From assembly GCA_963970005.1 (NCBI GenBank), contig CAXAMN010006491.1:2291-66290 (forward strand): a stretch of 64,000 nt of DNA, read 5' to 3'. Shown piece by piece: positions 42,319 to 52,166 of this stretch. Under the pieces are notes generated by a model. The model worked only from the letters and a program-made list of their open reading frames with translations. It ran no database searches and was not told the DNA's origin. Positions within the stretch are counted from its first letter, which is position 1, and each line of letters begins with the position of its first letter. Source of the DNA: Durusdinium trenchii (taxonomy: Eukaryota; Sar; Dinophyceae; Suessiales; Symbiodiniaceae). The translations under genes were made by a program, and so were the position numbers.

Positions 42319-42410
42319 GGTGTATTGGATACGTATTGTCCTTTTCCCTTGGCTTTGTACATTCCTCAGACTGATCGGCTCGAACCTGCTGTGCCCTGCC
42401 TTCCGGGTCC

Positions 42411-43110
42411 ATGCCGTCTGGTAGCAGCGCGCGAGGTAGAAGCCCTGTTCAGCAGAAGGATTTCCGAAAGGCTCGGATGAGTTGGCCAACACCAAGGATC
42501 GGGTGGAGCAACTGGAAAAGCGCTTGGGCAGCGTTGGCGACCTGGCAGTCCAGACTGCCCAGGACGTTGCGGTCCTCAGAGCCGAACTCCAAGTGGTGTT
42601 CTTCGCGAGTGGATCTGCGCGCGCTGCCCTGGCAGCAGAGCTGGCCGACTATAATGAGGGCAAAGCCGCCGTGGCCAATGGCACGGCGGACAGAGGCGCA
42701 CCACTCAAGGTACGTATGTACCGGACACTCCTCCGTTGTGTGGAAGAGCAGGCCACGCCCTACCCAGCCACACAGGAGAGTGTTCGGGCACTTCGGTCCT
42801 TCGATGCCTCTTGGGCGATTGGCAGCCTGTCGAACGCCAACAGGCCACCTCCGGAAGGCAAACCCTGGGTACTGCTATGTACCTTTGCCGCGTCGGAGAG
42901 CGGCCGTGCACTTCGTCGTCTTTGGGGTGCGGCCCCCCTTGCCACCCTGTGGACCAAGCAGCCTGATGGACAATGGCCCCCTGTGGGGGTCAAACCCGGG
43001 GTTCTGCGCCCTTCTCGGAAGGTCGTTGTTGCAGCTGATGCTGTCGGCATTCAACTTAAAGGCAAAGGTTTCGGAAAAGGTGCCGGCCCCTCCAAAGCGG
43101 TCCGCCAGTG
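42411..43110 (+). pseudogene. family A coiled-coil ORF (copy A3), one frameshift
   Basis: ATG at 42411 (MPSGSSARGRSPVQQKDFRK). A one-base shift near 42478 moves the frame, then TKDRVEQLEKRLGSVGDLAV, RAELQVVFFASGSARAALAA, APLKVRMYRTLLRCVEEQ, CTFAASESGRALRRLWG and the basic tail KGKGFGKGAG run on without stops. It aligns along its whole length with 2432-3145. Confidence 0.7.
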
Positions 43111-43717
43111 GCGATGGCGATGGTTCTCGACGCAGTCGACGCCGTTCCTTGGCTTGTACCTTTTCTGGCTCCTGCCTCTATCATCTTATAGTGCGTTTCC
43201 GGTCTCGTCCGGGCGCGGGGTCCGGTCTCGTCCAGGCCCCTACTTCACATTTTCTAGTGGGTTTCCGGTCTTGTCCGGGCCCCTCAGCCGGTTTCCGGTC
43301 TTGTCCGGGACCTTCCATCCGTGCCTCTGTGGCGGGTGCTGGGCTCTGGGTTTGGGGTGCTGTCTGCCGATGTGCTGGCTTGGTGCGTGGATCAGGGACA
43401 GTCTGCCTGCTGGTGCTCCTTCCCCCCACTTTCTCCGCTGTCCTCGACTGACGCTGTCTCTTTCCGTGTTGGTTGCTATGCATGGTCGGGTACGTCCCAC
43501 TGATGGCCCTGGGTGCTTGCTACTTGTGCCCCCCCCCCCACGTAGATTTACCGCTCTGCTGAAATTTTGTCTTTACAATTTTGGGTTCTACTTTGTCCCC
43601 CTACATGTATAGTGGTACAAGGTGTTGTCGCTCGGCCGGAACAACACTGGTACCGAGGAGGATGATGGAACCGCGTGGACTTCAACCGCGGAATCGCGGA
43701 TGCGAAGTACCTCCCAA
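43111..43717 (+). other. family A spacer of copy A3, with short repeats
   Basis: Non-coding spacer matching 3146-3296. About 43190-43315 has four imperfect copies of GGTTTCCGGTCTTGTCCGGGCCC. The block at 43676-43717 matches 3243-3284. The A-type sequence is replaced by LHC coding sequence at 43718-43728, where A1 instead continues to its endonuclease. Confidence 0.6.
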
Positions 43718-43751
43718 CTTGCAATGATGGCCATCATCGGCATGTTTTTCC
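43718..43751 (+). pseudogene. LHC-derived fragment, left part (split by C2)
   Basis: CTTGCAATGATGGCCATCAT and on encodes LAMMAIIGMFF, identical to the LHC helix end. The right half lies at 49795-49866 beyond element C2; the two rejoin in frame (FF|QDGL) if C2 and one target duplicate are removed. No intron is present at a site where both LHC units have one, so the source was a spliced transcript. Confidence 0.85.
43740..43751. repeat. 12-bp target-site duplication of C2, left copy
   Basis: GCATGTTTTTCC, repeated exactly at 49795-49806 on the other side of element C2. Confidence 0.85.
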
Positions 43752-43805
43752 CTCGGCATGATCTGGGGCCTCTACTAGGCGCTGAGAGGAACATGGGATC
43801 AATCA

Positions 43806-44810
43806 GTGTGCACTACTGAAGTCTCCATGGCTAATCCAGATCGCATTCCAAGGTTGATCGGTTTGTATCACGGGGGCACCCGACAACCGCTTCCCCAGGA
43901 AGCAAATCGCTACCCTGTGCGCGGTCCTTCGCAAAATCTTTCTCCAGAAGCTGACACGTATGTACAGTACCCACGTCAGTACACAGCACATGGACGCATG
44001 GCAAACCGAAACAGACACATGTACAGAGCCAATCGCCAGCGTAGTGTTAATGACTCCTTGCATGTATGCACTTTCAATACTCAAGGCCTCTGATGGGATC
44101 AGTTGGATCACCGTCATCGTTTGCAAAATCTCATTTTAGCTGCACAGAAATATCAGTGGGATCTTCAACAACTCACCGAACTTCGCCATGCACCAGATGC
44201 CGCTGAAGAGCTGCAGATGGTCTTCATTGAAGAATTCCTCTTTTTGCAATATGGGCGCGTAGGCTTTCTTTTACCGTTTCACATGCGCGAACTCTGGCTA
44301 AGCCAAGGCGCACGTTGGTACGCTTCATGCCCACACCTGTCCAGCCTTTTTTTCACTATCTTTGATCAACCCTATGCCATCACATCGGTGTACATCCCTA
44401 GTGGTCACACTGCTTTGCAACGCACCCATCGTGCAGAGGTATACCAGCAAGCGCTCGATCACTATCGTCGTAATTCGCACCTCCATCCAGGCATTTTGCA
44501 GTTATGGGGGGGCGATTGGAATGCACATGTCGGTCGTGATCATCAACTTCAATCAGACAAACTCACCGGGGCTCTTGAAACCAAAACAGCTCAATCAGGG
44601 TTAGAACAGCGCCGATGGCTTTCGCAAACAGCGATGCAATGCATTGATCACTTTTTTAAAATAGGCCACCGAGGCACCTGGAAACATCCGGGTAACAAAG
44701 CGTGGTACGAGCTAGATTTTTTTCTGTGGGGATGACCGCTTACTCCGCCAAGCACAAACTATTCGCGCGCTCACCTTAGGTATTAGTGACCACCGTGCCA
44801 AGCAGCTCAT
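43806..44810 (+). pseudogene. C2 endonuclease
   Basis: One frame from 43806 to 44735 is interrupted only by a TGA at 44091-44093, right after the N-terminal motif HVCTFNTQGL. It continues with LQQLTELRHA (Glu motif), AITSVYIPSG, LWGGDWNAHVGRD (Asp/Asn motif) and WYELDFFL. The last motif, GISDHRAKQ at about 44783, is in another frame after an indel near 44735. It is an APE-type nuclease that would nick the target. The Arg/Tyr-rich N-terminal extension (MANRNRHMYRANRQR) may bind nucleic acid. Confidence 0.75.
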
Positions 44811-45585
44811 TCTCCACTTACCAAACCCCCACTCCAAGCAGGCTTGGCGCAGGGGCCAAGGCCCTTCGCATCAAAGCAGCAGACCAGCAATTTCAACCTC
44901 GTATCCAATATGAACTTCTCCGAGGCCCGTCCTCTGACGCACACACCAATCGCGGCCTCTTTCAAAGGGCAGTCCATGATCGCCTTCAGCATCTCTTTGA
45001 AACCAATCACTGGTCACTTGATTCTCCCTCCACACCTAGTTCCTCTAGTAAGCCAGCCCCTCCGTGTCATATCACCTTATACACAGACGGCTCCTGTGAC
45101 AGTCACAGTTCTCACAGAGGCCCCCGGCCTCCAGCCGGATGGGGTCTGGCAGTGCACAAAAATGACGCCTGGGAAAATTATTTTGGGCCCGTCATTTACC
45201 AAAAAGATCACCCTCAATTTATGGGCGCTTGTGTAGGAAGTAATAATGTTGCAGAACTCTGTGCTATAGGCCATGCCATGAACTACCTATTACTCCACGA
45301 CCAAGGCAACTCGCCCGTGAAACTCTGCTATGATTCGTCCTATGCATATCACATGGCCCTTGGCCATTGGAAACCAAATAGCCACCACAAACTTATTGAC
45401 CATGTCCGTAATAAGCTTGTCTCCACTGTCCAACGATATCGCGCTATTTGGTGGCAACACGTGTATGGACATACTGGCGTAGAAGGAAACGAAAAAGCTG
45501 ACGTAAATGCAAAAACTGGATCGCAAAACCGAACCAACCTGTTGAAAACCACTACCCACGCATTCGTGCGCGCTGGGAACACCCC
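44786..45585 (+). pseudogene. C2 RNase H domain, N-terminal to RT
   Basis: A complete RNase HI-like domain: ITLYTDGSCDSHSSHRG (Asp, about 45075), GSNNVAELCAIGHAMNYLLL (Glu, about 45245), VKLCYDSSYAYHMALGHWKP (Asp, about 45325) and WWQHVYGHTGVEGNEKADVN (His/Asp, about 45455). All four acidic positions are kept. It would degrade the RNA strand of the RNA-DNA hybrid during second-strand synthesis. It is preceded by the endonuclease and followed, after a frameshift near 45545, by the RT. Confidence 0.8.
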
Positions 45586-45589
45586 GTGC

Positions 45590-48442
45590 CTGCCGATCCG
45601 CCCGAAGTGCCAGACACACCAGATCCATGCGATGTCTCTTGGGATGACTTCGCCGCCATACTTCAAGAACCCGCTAAAAAAGTTGTAGGCACCAAAAAGC
45701 AGCACAAACTCCAATCTTTTTATACCCCCGATGATGAAACTCATATTCAACACCTTTTGACCATCCAAAGCCACTGTTGGCGCCAAGTCCATGTTGCCCG
45801 CGGCTTGGAGGCCGAGAAAGAATTGCGCCGCCACTTGCATGAAGCCAAAACTGCAGTTCGCAATTTCAATCAATCCTGTCGAAACGGCTGGGCTGAACAC
45901 ATCATTTCAGAGCTTCAAGATGCTATTAAAATTCACGACATGGGAAAATTCCACTCACTGTTACCGAAACTCGGCATTCACATGCATGGCCGCTCCCAAG
46001 AAGGCCGAGAGCATTTTGCCCTTGACGAAGCCAAGACGCATGTTGAACAAACCATGGCCAACCCATTGCCGGTAAACCCTGAGTTGTTTGATACTTTACC
46101 CACCATTCCGACTGAAGAATGGTTAGGTTGTGTCCCTACTTGCGTTGAAATCCAGGATGCTTTGAGTGCCTTGCGTGAATGCGCCCCCGGAGACGATCAA
46201 ATCACTACTCTCATGACTCATGCTTCGTAATTCAGGTGCTCTCGGGCATAGGGTTTTAACTAACATAATCAAAGATCTCTGGCATAAACCTGCTGAGCAG
46301 TGGCCGGATTCCCTTCACAAAGCCGTCGGCGTACTTCTATGGAAACGTAAAGGCTCTCGAACAGATGTCAAGACCTATCGTATGATTGTCCTGCTGTCCA
46401 TTGTGTCACGTCTACTCGCAAAGATCACAGCTTCCAGGTTACGTGAGCATTGTGAACGCCTTAAGCTTTTGCCTGCTTTCCAGTGGGGTTTTCGCCCCAA
46501 TAGAGCTACCACCGATGTTCTCCTCATATTGCGCATTATCAGCGAGCTGGCCACTGAAGTTGCAGATCCCGCCGACCCCATAGCCATTGTATCTTTTGAT
46601 ATTCAACGTGCTTACCCATCAGTTCCAAGAGAAGCCGCATACACCGTGTTTCATCGGTGTTTCGGTTTACCTTCTTCTCTAATTCAGGTCATTCAAAATC
46701 TCCATAATAACACACGTTTCATCATTCGGACTCGCCAGGGAGATAGTGAACCTTTTAAAGCTGCAAAGGGTTTCCGGGAAGGGTGCCCCTCAAGCCCAAG
46801 TCTCTATAATTTGTATCACACTATTCCCACTGATGAATTAGTCCGACAAGCTGCCTCTCCGACAGGCCCTGCAGGACTCGAACTGGCATGTGGACCACCT
46901 TGACCTTTTCTCAAAGGCATTCGCAGGACCCCTCGACAGTGGCAAACTGATGGCATGGTTGAGATCTATCACCTTTTTATCCTTTTATTTGCTGATGATA
47001 CGACCGCTTTGTGTCGCAAGAGTGAAGTGCATCAGATTGAGACCTTGGCAACAGATGTCTTAAAAGCTTGGGGAGAGACTATCCATCCGGATAAGACTGA
47101 GCGTGTTCTTTTGAATGGCACAGTTCCCAACCAATTCGCTGAGACATTTAAGTTTTTAGGCATCATTTTCGATAATAAAGGTGGTGTAAAACATGATACT
47201 AAGAATCGCTTAGGTCGAGCAAATATTTTGTGGCGCAAAATCTATTCCCAGCTCCCTAGACTGGGCCTTTCCCTTACCGTCCAAAGCAAACTTGGCCAAG
47301 CCACTGTCTTTGCATCTTTGCTTTATGGTAGTGAAACCAGACCTTTTAGCCGAAAGGACATTCGCCAATACCAAGTTTTTCAAAATCGCATAGTCTTCGG
47401 CCTCACCCAACAACGTAGGAAAACTATGCAGCAAGACCAAGTCACCCTAAGTGACCTGCGCAAGCAACTGAATATGCCTACTATTGCACATCTCATTGGC
47501 CAAGCAAAATTACGTTTCCTAGGTCACTTAGCCCGTAAACCCACAGAGTCATTAGAGCGCAAAATCCTGTTTTCTTGGCTTCAACCAGACAACACTCAAC
47601 CCGCCCAAAAAAGGGGACATCAACTTCGCCATGATTATTGGAAGCTCTTAGAAGAAGTTCGCTGTATTGCTCAGAAACCTAGTGAGTCTTGGCCCACTCA
47701 GTGGACCGTGCTTGCATCCGAATCCGAAGGTATCTCCTGGAACAAACTTGTCAAACAATGGAGTCAAACCCAACTTCACAAAGATTTTCAAGACACTTGG
47801 CTGATTCGACACCGCCCCGGAGGCGCACATGACATTCGCACAGAAAAGGCCCGCGAGAGCGCTCAAGTGCCAGGCACCGGCGGTAAATACCAATGCCCCT
47901 ATTGTAGAGAAGAAATGTTTTTGCGCTCCCTCAAGAAACACATCATTCCTTGTGGCAACCTCCCACCTGAACAACGTCAGGTCCTTCAACAAAGACGTAC
48001 TGAGCGCCAACAAAAGCAAGCAGCCCTACGAACACCAGCAGCCGCCCCCCATCAGCCACACCCTGCTGCACCCGCCGCTGCTGCGGCCAAGCGTCCTAAT
48101 CGTCGATTAGTTGGCAAGCAAGCGCCGCCCACCTCCAAAAACACGCCACGTCAAATTTGTTTCCAAGATTTACCTCCACCACCACCCCCATCAAATTGGC
48201 CAGCTAAGCAATGTCATTTTTGTCTTGAACAATTCCAATCCCATGAAAAATGTCGTAAACATACATGCAGCTGCAAATCTACGCCGTATCAAATGTGGAT
48301 TGCCAGAGTGCAGAAGACTCAAGAAAATGTGACAGTCACTGACCATCCTTGTCCTCATTGCCACATCAAGTTTTGGACGGCCCATGCTAAGGGCCGCCAT
48401 AGTGTTGTGTGTAAACAGCGTAAAGATTCCGAACATAAATGA
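45590..48442 (+). pseudogene. C2 reverse transcriptase and C-terminal zinc fingers
   Basis: Linker and RT N-terminus at 45590-46230 (RECAPGDDQITTLM). After a frameshift: SRTDVKTYRMIVLLSIVSRL, FQWGFRPNRATTDVLLIL, IVSFDIQRAYPSV (motif A intact), GFREGCPSSPSLYNLY (motif B). A TGA at 46901 follows, then LLFADDTTALC (motif C, about 46985), KFLGIIFDNKGG and FLGHLARKP. The C-terminus has three Cys/His clusters (CPYCREEMFLRSLKKHIIPC, CHFCLEQFQSHEKCRKH, CPHCHIKFWTAHAKGRH). Catalytic Asp residues are present; the stops and frameshift inactivate it. Confidence 0.8.
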
Positions 48443-48561
48443 ATCTTATCAAGCCATAAATGCTCTTCGATGCCATGTTAACCTTCAAGCCTTAGGTTCC
48501 CCCTTTTCTTTGCTCTTTTTGCTCACTTTAAATTTGCTGTTCGTTGTAGATTTGTTCTAGC

Positions 48562-49267
48562 ATGGCAGCCGCCGATTTTCTTCAAGATTTGGAACGCCAA
48601 GTTGCTGCCGGTGTGCCTGAACCACCAGCTCAACGCCGCCGGAACGACGGTGCTGGCTCCTCCAATGAAGCCTTTTGCAACGACGCTTTCTTGAAGGATC
48701 TTTTGCGATTCACTTTGTGTAAAGCTCAAGATACGCAACAGCTGATGAATGCCAGCTCCCTTGCTTTTCTCATCCAGGCCGAAGAGCTCAAGCGTGCAGT
48801 CAAAGAAAGCCTGGACGCTTACAAAAACAAGCAGAGTCACCAGCACAATGGTGACTTGGAAGGTGCAATTGCTAAGGCCCGCGAAGAACGGCGCCCTTTG
48901 GAACCACATCCATGGGGCCACAAGAAGGTCTTTACTATGGTCATCTTGCTCAAGACTATGAAGCAAGCTGCCAATGCCTGGACAGATGTCCACCAAAAGT
49001 CCCGTGACTACCTGATGAATTTGCCGGCCGAACAGATCGATCGTGAGCTTAGTGTTTGTCAGAGCAAGTTCCAGAAGCCGATGGAAAACCGAGTGTGGAA
49101 ATTTGAAATTCTCCCTTCTTCTCACAGCAGCGTGCAGTCCAGATACACGGACCGCATTTTCTTCTTTGATCAATGCCCCTTGCACCGGTATTCGCTTCGA
49201 AGTGTTTCGAGAACTCCAAACTGATCTGGAACGAAAGCTGTGGGGAAAATTGACAACCCCAAAGTGA
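48562..49267 (+). pseudogene. C2 downstream ORF
   Basis: ATG at 48562 (MAAADFLQDLERQVAAGVPE), 119 bp after the RT ORF. Conserved with C1 and C0: DAFLKDLLRFTLCKAQDTQQ, HPWGHKKVFTM and NRVWKFEI. A frameshift near 49108 moves the end into another frame (GIRFEVFRELQTDLERKLWG), ending at 49267. Predicted mostly helical and basic/acidic mixed. No named domain. Its position inside the duplications proves it belongs to the element. Confidence 0.7.
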
Positions 49268-49794
49268 ATTTCTGCCGCCGTCGAAGAGCTTTCATCAGGA
49301 AGAACCACTAGTCTTTGAGCAGACCTGAGGCCCAATTCGTGGTGCATACATGCCCCGCTTTTTTTTTTTGGCCATTTTGCTCTATGATGATTACGTACCT
49401 TCTGAGAAGTTTTTGGTGATCATATGTTTTGCAAGTGTCACGTTGTGACTCGTCTTTTAGCACAGTGAGCCACATCTTGCCACTTTTTGCCCGGTGGCTC
49501 AGTTGGTTTGTCTGGAATGCAGTAAGCCACTGCCCTAGCCACCCTTTTTGCCTTGTTATTGCATGTGCAACGCTGGAGTCAGCAATCTTCGTGTGCTCTC
49601 AATGCCGGCGCGGCATCCGGTCAAGCTAGTGTTTTGACCGGACACATGTGTTGTCTACACAACGGCTTCAGTGTAGGCAGCCGTTGGTGAGATTTTGCAT
49701 CACCCTGACACCAGCTGTGTCACCAGGACCGGGATGAGCAGCTACTACGTCACTTCCGTTTCCATGACGAGCTGCAGACCATCATCCACTTCAC
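49268..49794 (+). other. C2 3' untranslated region
   Basis: Non-coding. Contains a T10 run at about 49361 and GGCGCGGCATCCGGTCAAGC...GTTTTGACCGGAC (a potential CCGGTCAA/TTGACCGG hairpin at 49616-49640). It ends at the right target duplicate. Confidence 0.55.
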
Positions 49795-49866
49795 GCATGT
49801 TTTTCCAGGATGGACTCACTGGCAGCGCGTGGGGTGACTGGGCCAACTACACTGCTTCTCCATTGG
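49795..49866 (+). pseudogene. LHC-derived fragment, right part, leader of B2
   Basis: After the duplicated GCATGTTTTTCC (49795-49806), codons AG GAT GGA and on encode QDGLTGSAWGDWANYTASPL, the inter-unit LHC linker, without the FFQ|DGL intron. Beyond 49866 the sequence diverges (PLGSHG rather than PLRAFE) and enters the B2 ORF1 region. Confidence 0.85.
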
Positions 49867-52067
49867 GCTCCCATGGGCTCTCTGAAGCCCATGGCTGGCA
49901 TCCCCTTCTCGTGGAGGAGCCCGAGTTTTGCTGAAGATGCCTGCATGATGTGTACACAGGCCTGTCAATGGTCCAAGTCCAGTGCGGATCGTAACCGTGC
50001 CATGCATGCTTTGCATGGAAACATTGCCGTTTCGCTGTGGTGTTTTGCCTCTGTGCTTTTGCTGTTCTTTCCTTACTGTTTGGCATTTATCTCGTTCTTC
50101 ACGGACTCTTGGATTAATCGTACATTGCTGGTGGCCAACCATTTCATGTTCGAGTTCCCTTGGTCTCCATGCATCTTACTGTTCATTTGTGTGTTCATGC
50201 ACATGGCCTCTTTTCGTCAAAGGAGGAACAAGGTCAAGAGATGCCGTTTCATCGGTGGACGGCGCTTCGCTGTCAAGCGCAAGCGTAGCCGCTCACCAAT
50301 CAAGCTCATATGTTTGATGACTCTCATTGTCATGTGGATGTTTTTGAAGTTCTGTTTCACCTACGAATGTTACAATGTCGGCAGTGGACTTCCACATGCG
50401 AATTTCCTTTCGGTCCACTTTTCACATTTTTGTGTACCCTTGCATTCACCTCAGTTCAGTCCTGTGTTATCGTGGTGCACCTCACGCAAAGCACGCAATC
50501 GAATGCAGCATGCGATCAACGGTAACATGGTCGGCCAAGATGCTGTCAGGTGCCGTTGGGAGAGCTCTGCCCAAACACCTGGTATACAATTGGCCAATGC
50601 TGATGAATTGAAGCTCCCTCAGGAAGAGATGTTAGTGATCTTGAGAAGCGATCAGGTTTCTGATAATCAGGTAGGCATTGCATTTTGCAATGCCCTCCTT
50701 CTGAAGCCGAAGCTACGCGTTCGCAGTGACAAGTATTTAGCCTTGATCGTGCCTGGCAAACTAGGCACAGACTTGCAGACATTGTTGAAGGAGGCATCTC
50801 CCACACTTCGAGCCAAGTGTCATGAAACCACGCTGACCCTGAAAGATCCAGTTCTAGGGAAAGTTTTTCCACGTTCTGTGGTCATTATCAATTTGGGGGC
50901 TGTTTTTGTTTCACCAGCTACCCTTCCAATCACGGTTCAGGCACCCAGCAACACTACCAAGGTACTTTGGGTGCAAGCTTGGCAGACCAAATGCCAGGAT
51001 CTTTGGAAACAAACTGTCGCTCCTACTGTGCGAGAAACCCGCAGGAATGTCGTAAGAATGATTTCCGAGATGACCAAACTTGACCCCCGTCATTTTGATG
51101 TGTGGAACTTTCAGATGAAAGATGAGCAGTTTTCCTTTTGTGCTCGATTCCCAATCGAGGAGAACAACCACCTGTGGAAGATGAGGTTGCCTATGTGTGG
51201 GCTGCCAATGTTCACACAACACATGCATTGAGTCTCCTGGTGAACACTTTGGATGGGGTCAAAGGCTATATAGCCAATGCACAAGGGCTTGGAATCAGAG
51301 TAGCAACAGCACATGTTGCGGCAGCGCGTACCTAGCTTCAAAGTGATTCTACCAGAATCACGGATATCAACCGATCAGTCATTGGACGCATGAGATTCAT
51401 TCTCAAAGGCTTGCCATTGAACATCAGCGCTCAACAATTAATCAGTTTGTTGCCATCAGATGCAGTTGGTCCAGCCAAATGGGCACCATGGATTGTCATA
51501 CCCATGCAAATGATTCCTGCAGGCAGGGTATGCCATTGGACGGTCAAAGCAGATGATAGTCCGCCTGCTGCACGCATCATTCTTCCCATAGACATCAAGG
51601 TTGTCATCGAGAAGATTGACACACCAGGTGAGATTGCAGTCAAACAACATGAAGCTCAGACAAAGAAGGCTGAAGAAGCCAAAGCTCGCAGAAGGCAAAC
51701 CTTCCAGGAAGAAAAATCACCTGGTGATCCATGGCAAACTTACTTTGACTCCAAAGGAAAAGCAAAAGGCAAAGCTACTGCTGACAAATCCACCACTGGT
51801 CGACAACCGGCTGCCCCTCCAGCAGCGCCTGCCTCTTCCAGCAGTGACCTGCTCGCAATTCGACAAGAACTCACCCATTTAAGTGCCAGAGTTGACCGTC
51901 AAGATATCCGTATCGATAGCTTGGAGGGGACCCTGACCTCTCAACATAATGAAGTCATGAACATGCTCAGAGCTCTTTCGTTAGGATCTAGCAGTGCCAG
52001 TGCCAGCTCACAAGCACCACCTGGCAAATCCAAGAGGGGTTCCCACAACCCAATCCTCCCCGCTTAA
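49867..52067 (+). pseudogene. B2 ORF1: transmembrane and coiled-coil protein
   Basis: One frame (to 51231) carries hydrophobic segments ALHGNIAVSLWCFASVLLLF and WSPCILLFICVFMHMASF, a basic loop (KRCRFIGGRRFAVKRKRSRS, about 50240-50300) and a third segment (LMTLIVMWMFLKFCF). A soluble part follows (EEMLVILRSDQVSDNQVG; LALIVPGKLGTDL; LTLKDPVLGKVF). After a shift near 51165 come EDEVAYVWAANVHTTHALSL and, from 51390, MRFILKGLPLNISAQQLISL and SPPAARIILPIDIKVVIEKI, then a Lys-rich stretch, a coiled coil (LTHLSARVDRQDIRIDSLEG) and a Ser-rich tail. The parts match B1 and B3. Function unknown; membrane association of the element RNP is inferred. Confidence 0.6.
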
Positions 52068-52166
52068 AGCTGAAGCAGGAGGCAGACAAGCCAAAGAAGG
52101 GCTGGTGGCTCTTGAAGATGGTGAATTGTGAAGTCCACCAGTACCGAACTACATGAGGCGATTGAC

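Larger units (their letters stand above)
43752..49794 (+). mobile_element. family C retrotransposon copy C2, full length
   Basis: 6043 bp between the two 12-bp duplications. Contents in order: a short 5' leader, endonuclease (43806-about 44810), RNase H (about 45060-45540), RT and zinc fingers (45590-48442), a separate downstream ORF (48562-49260) and a 3' UTR of about 530 bp. The right end is not a poly(A) tail. The element inserted into the LHC-derived leader of B2. Several frameshifts and two in-frame TGAs show it is no longer active. Confidence 0.8.
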
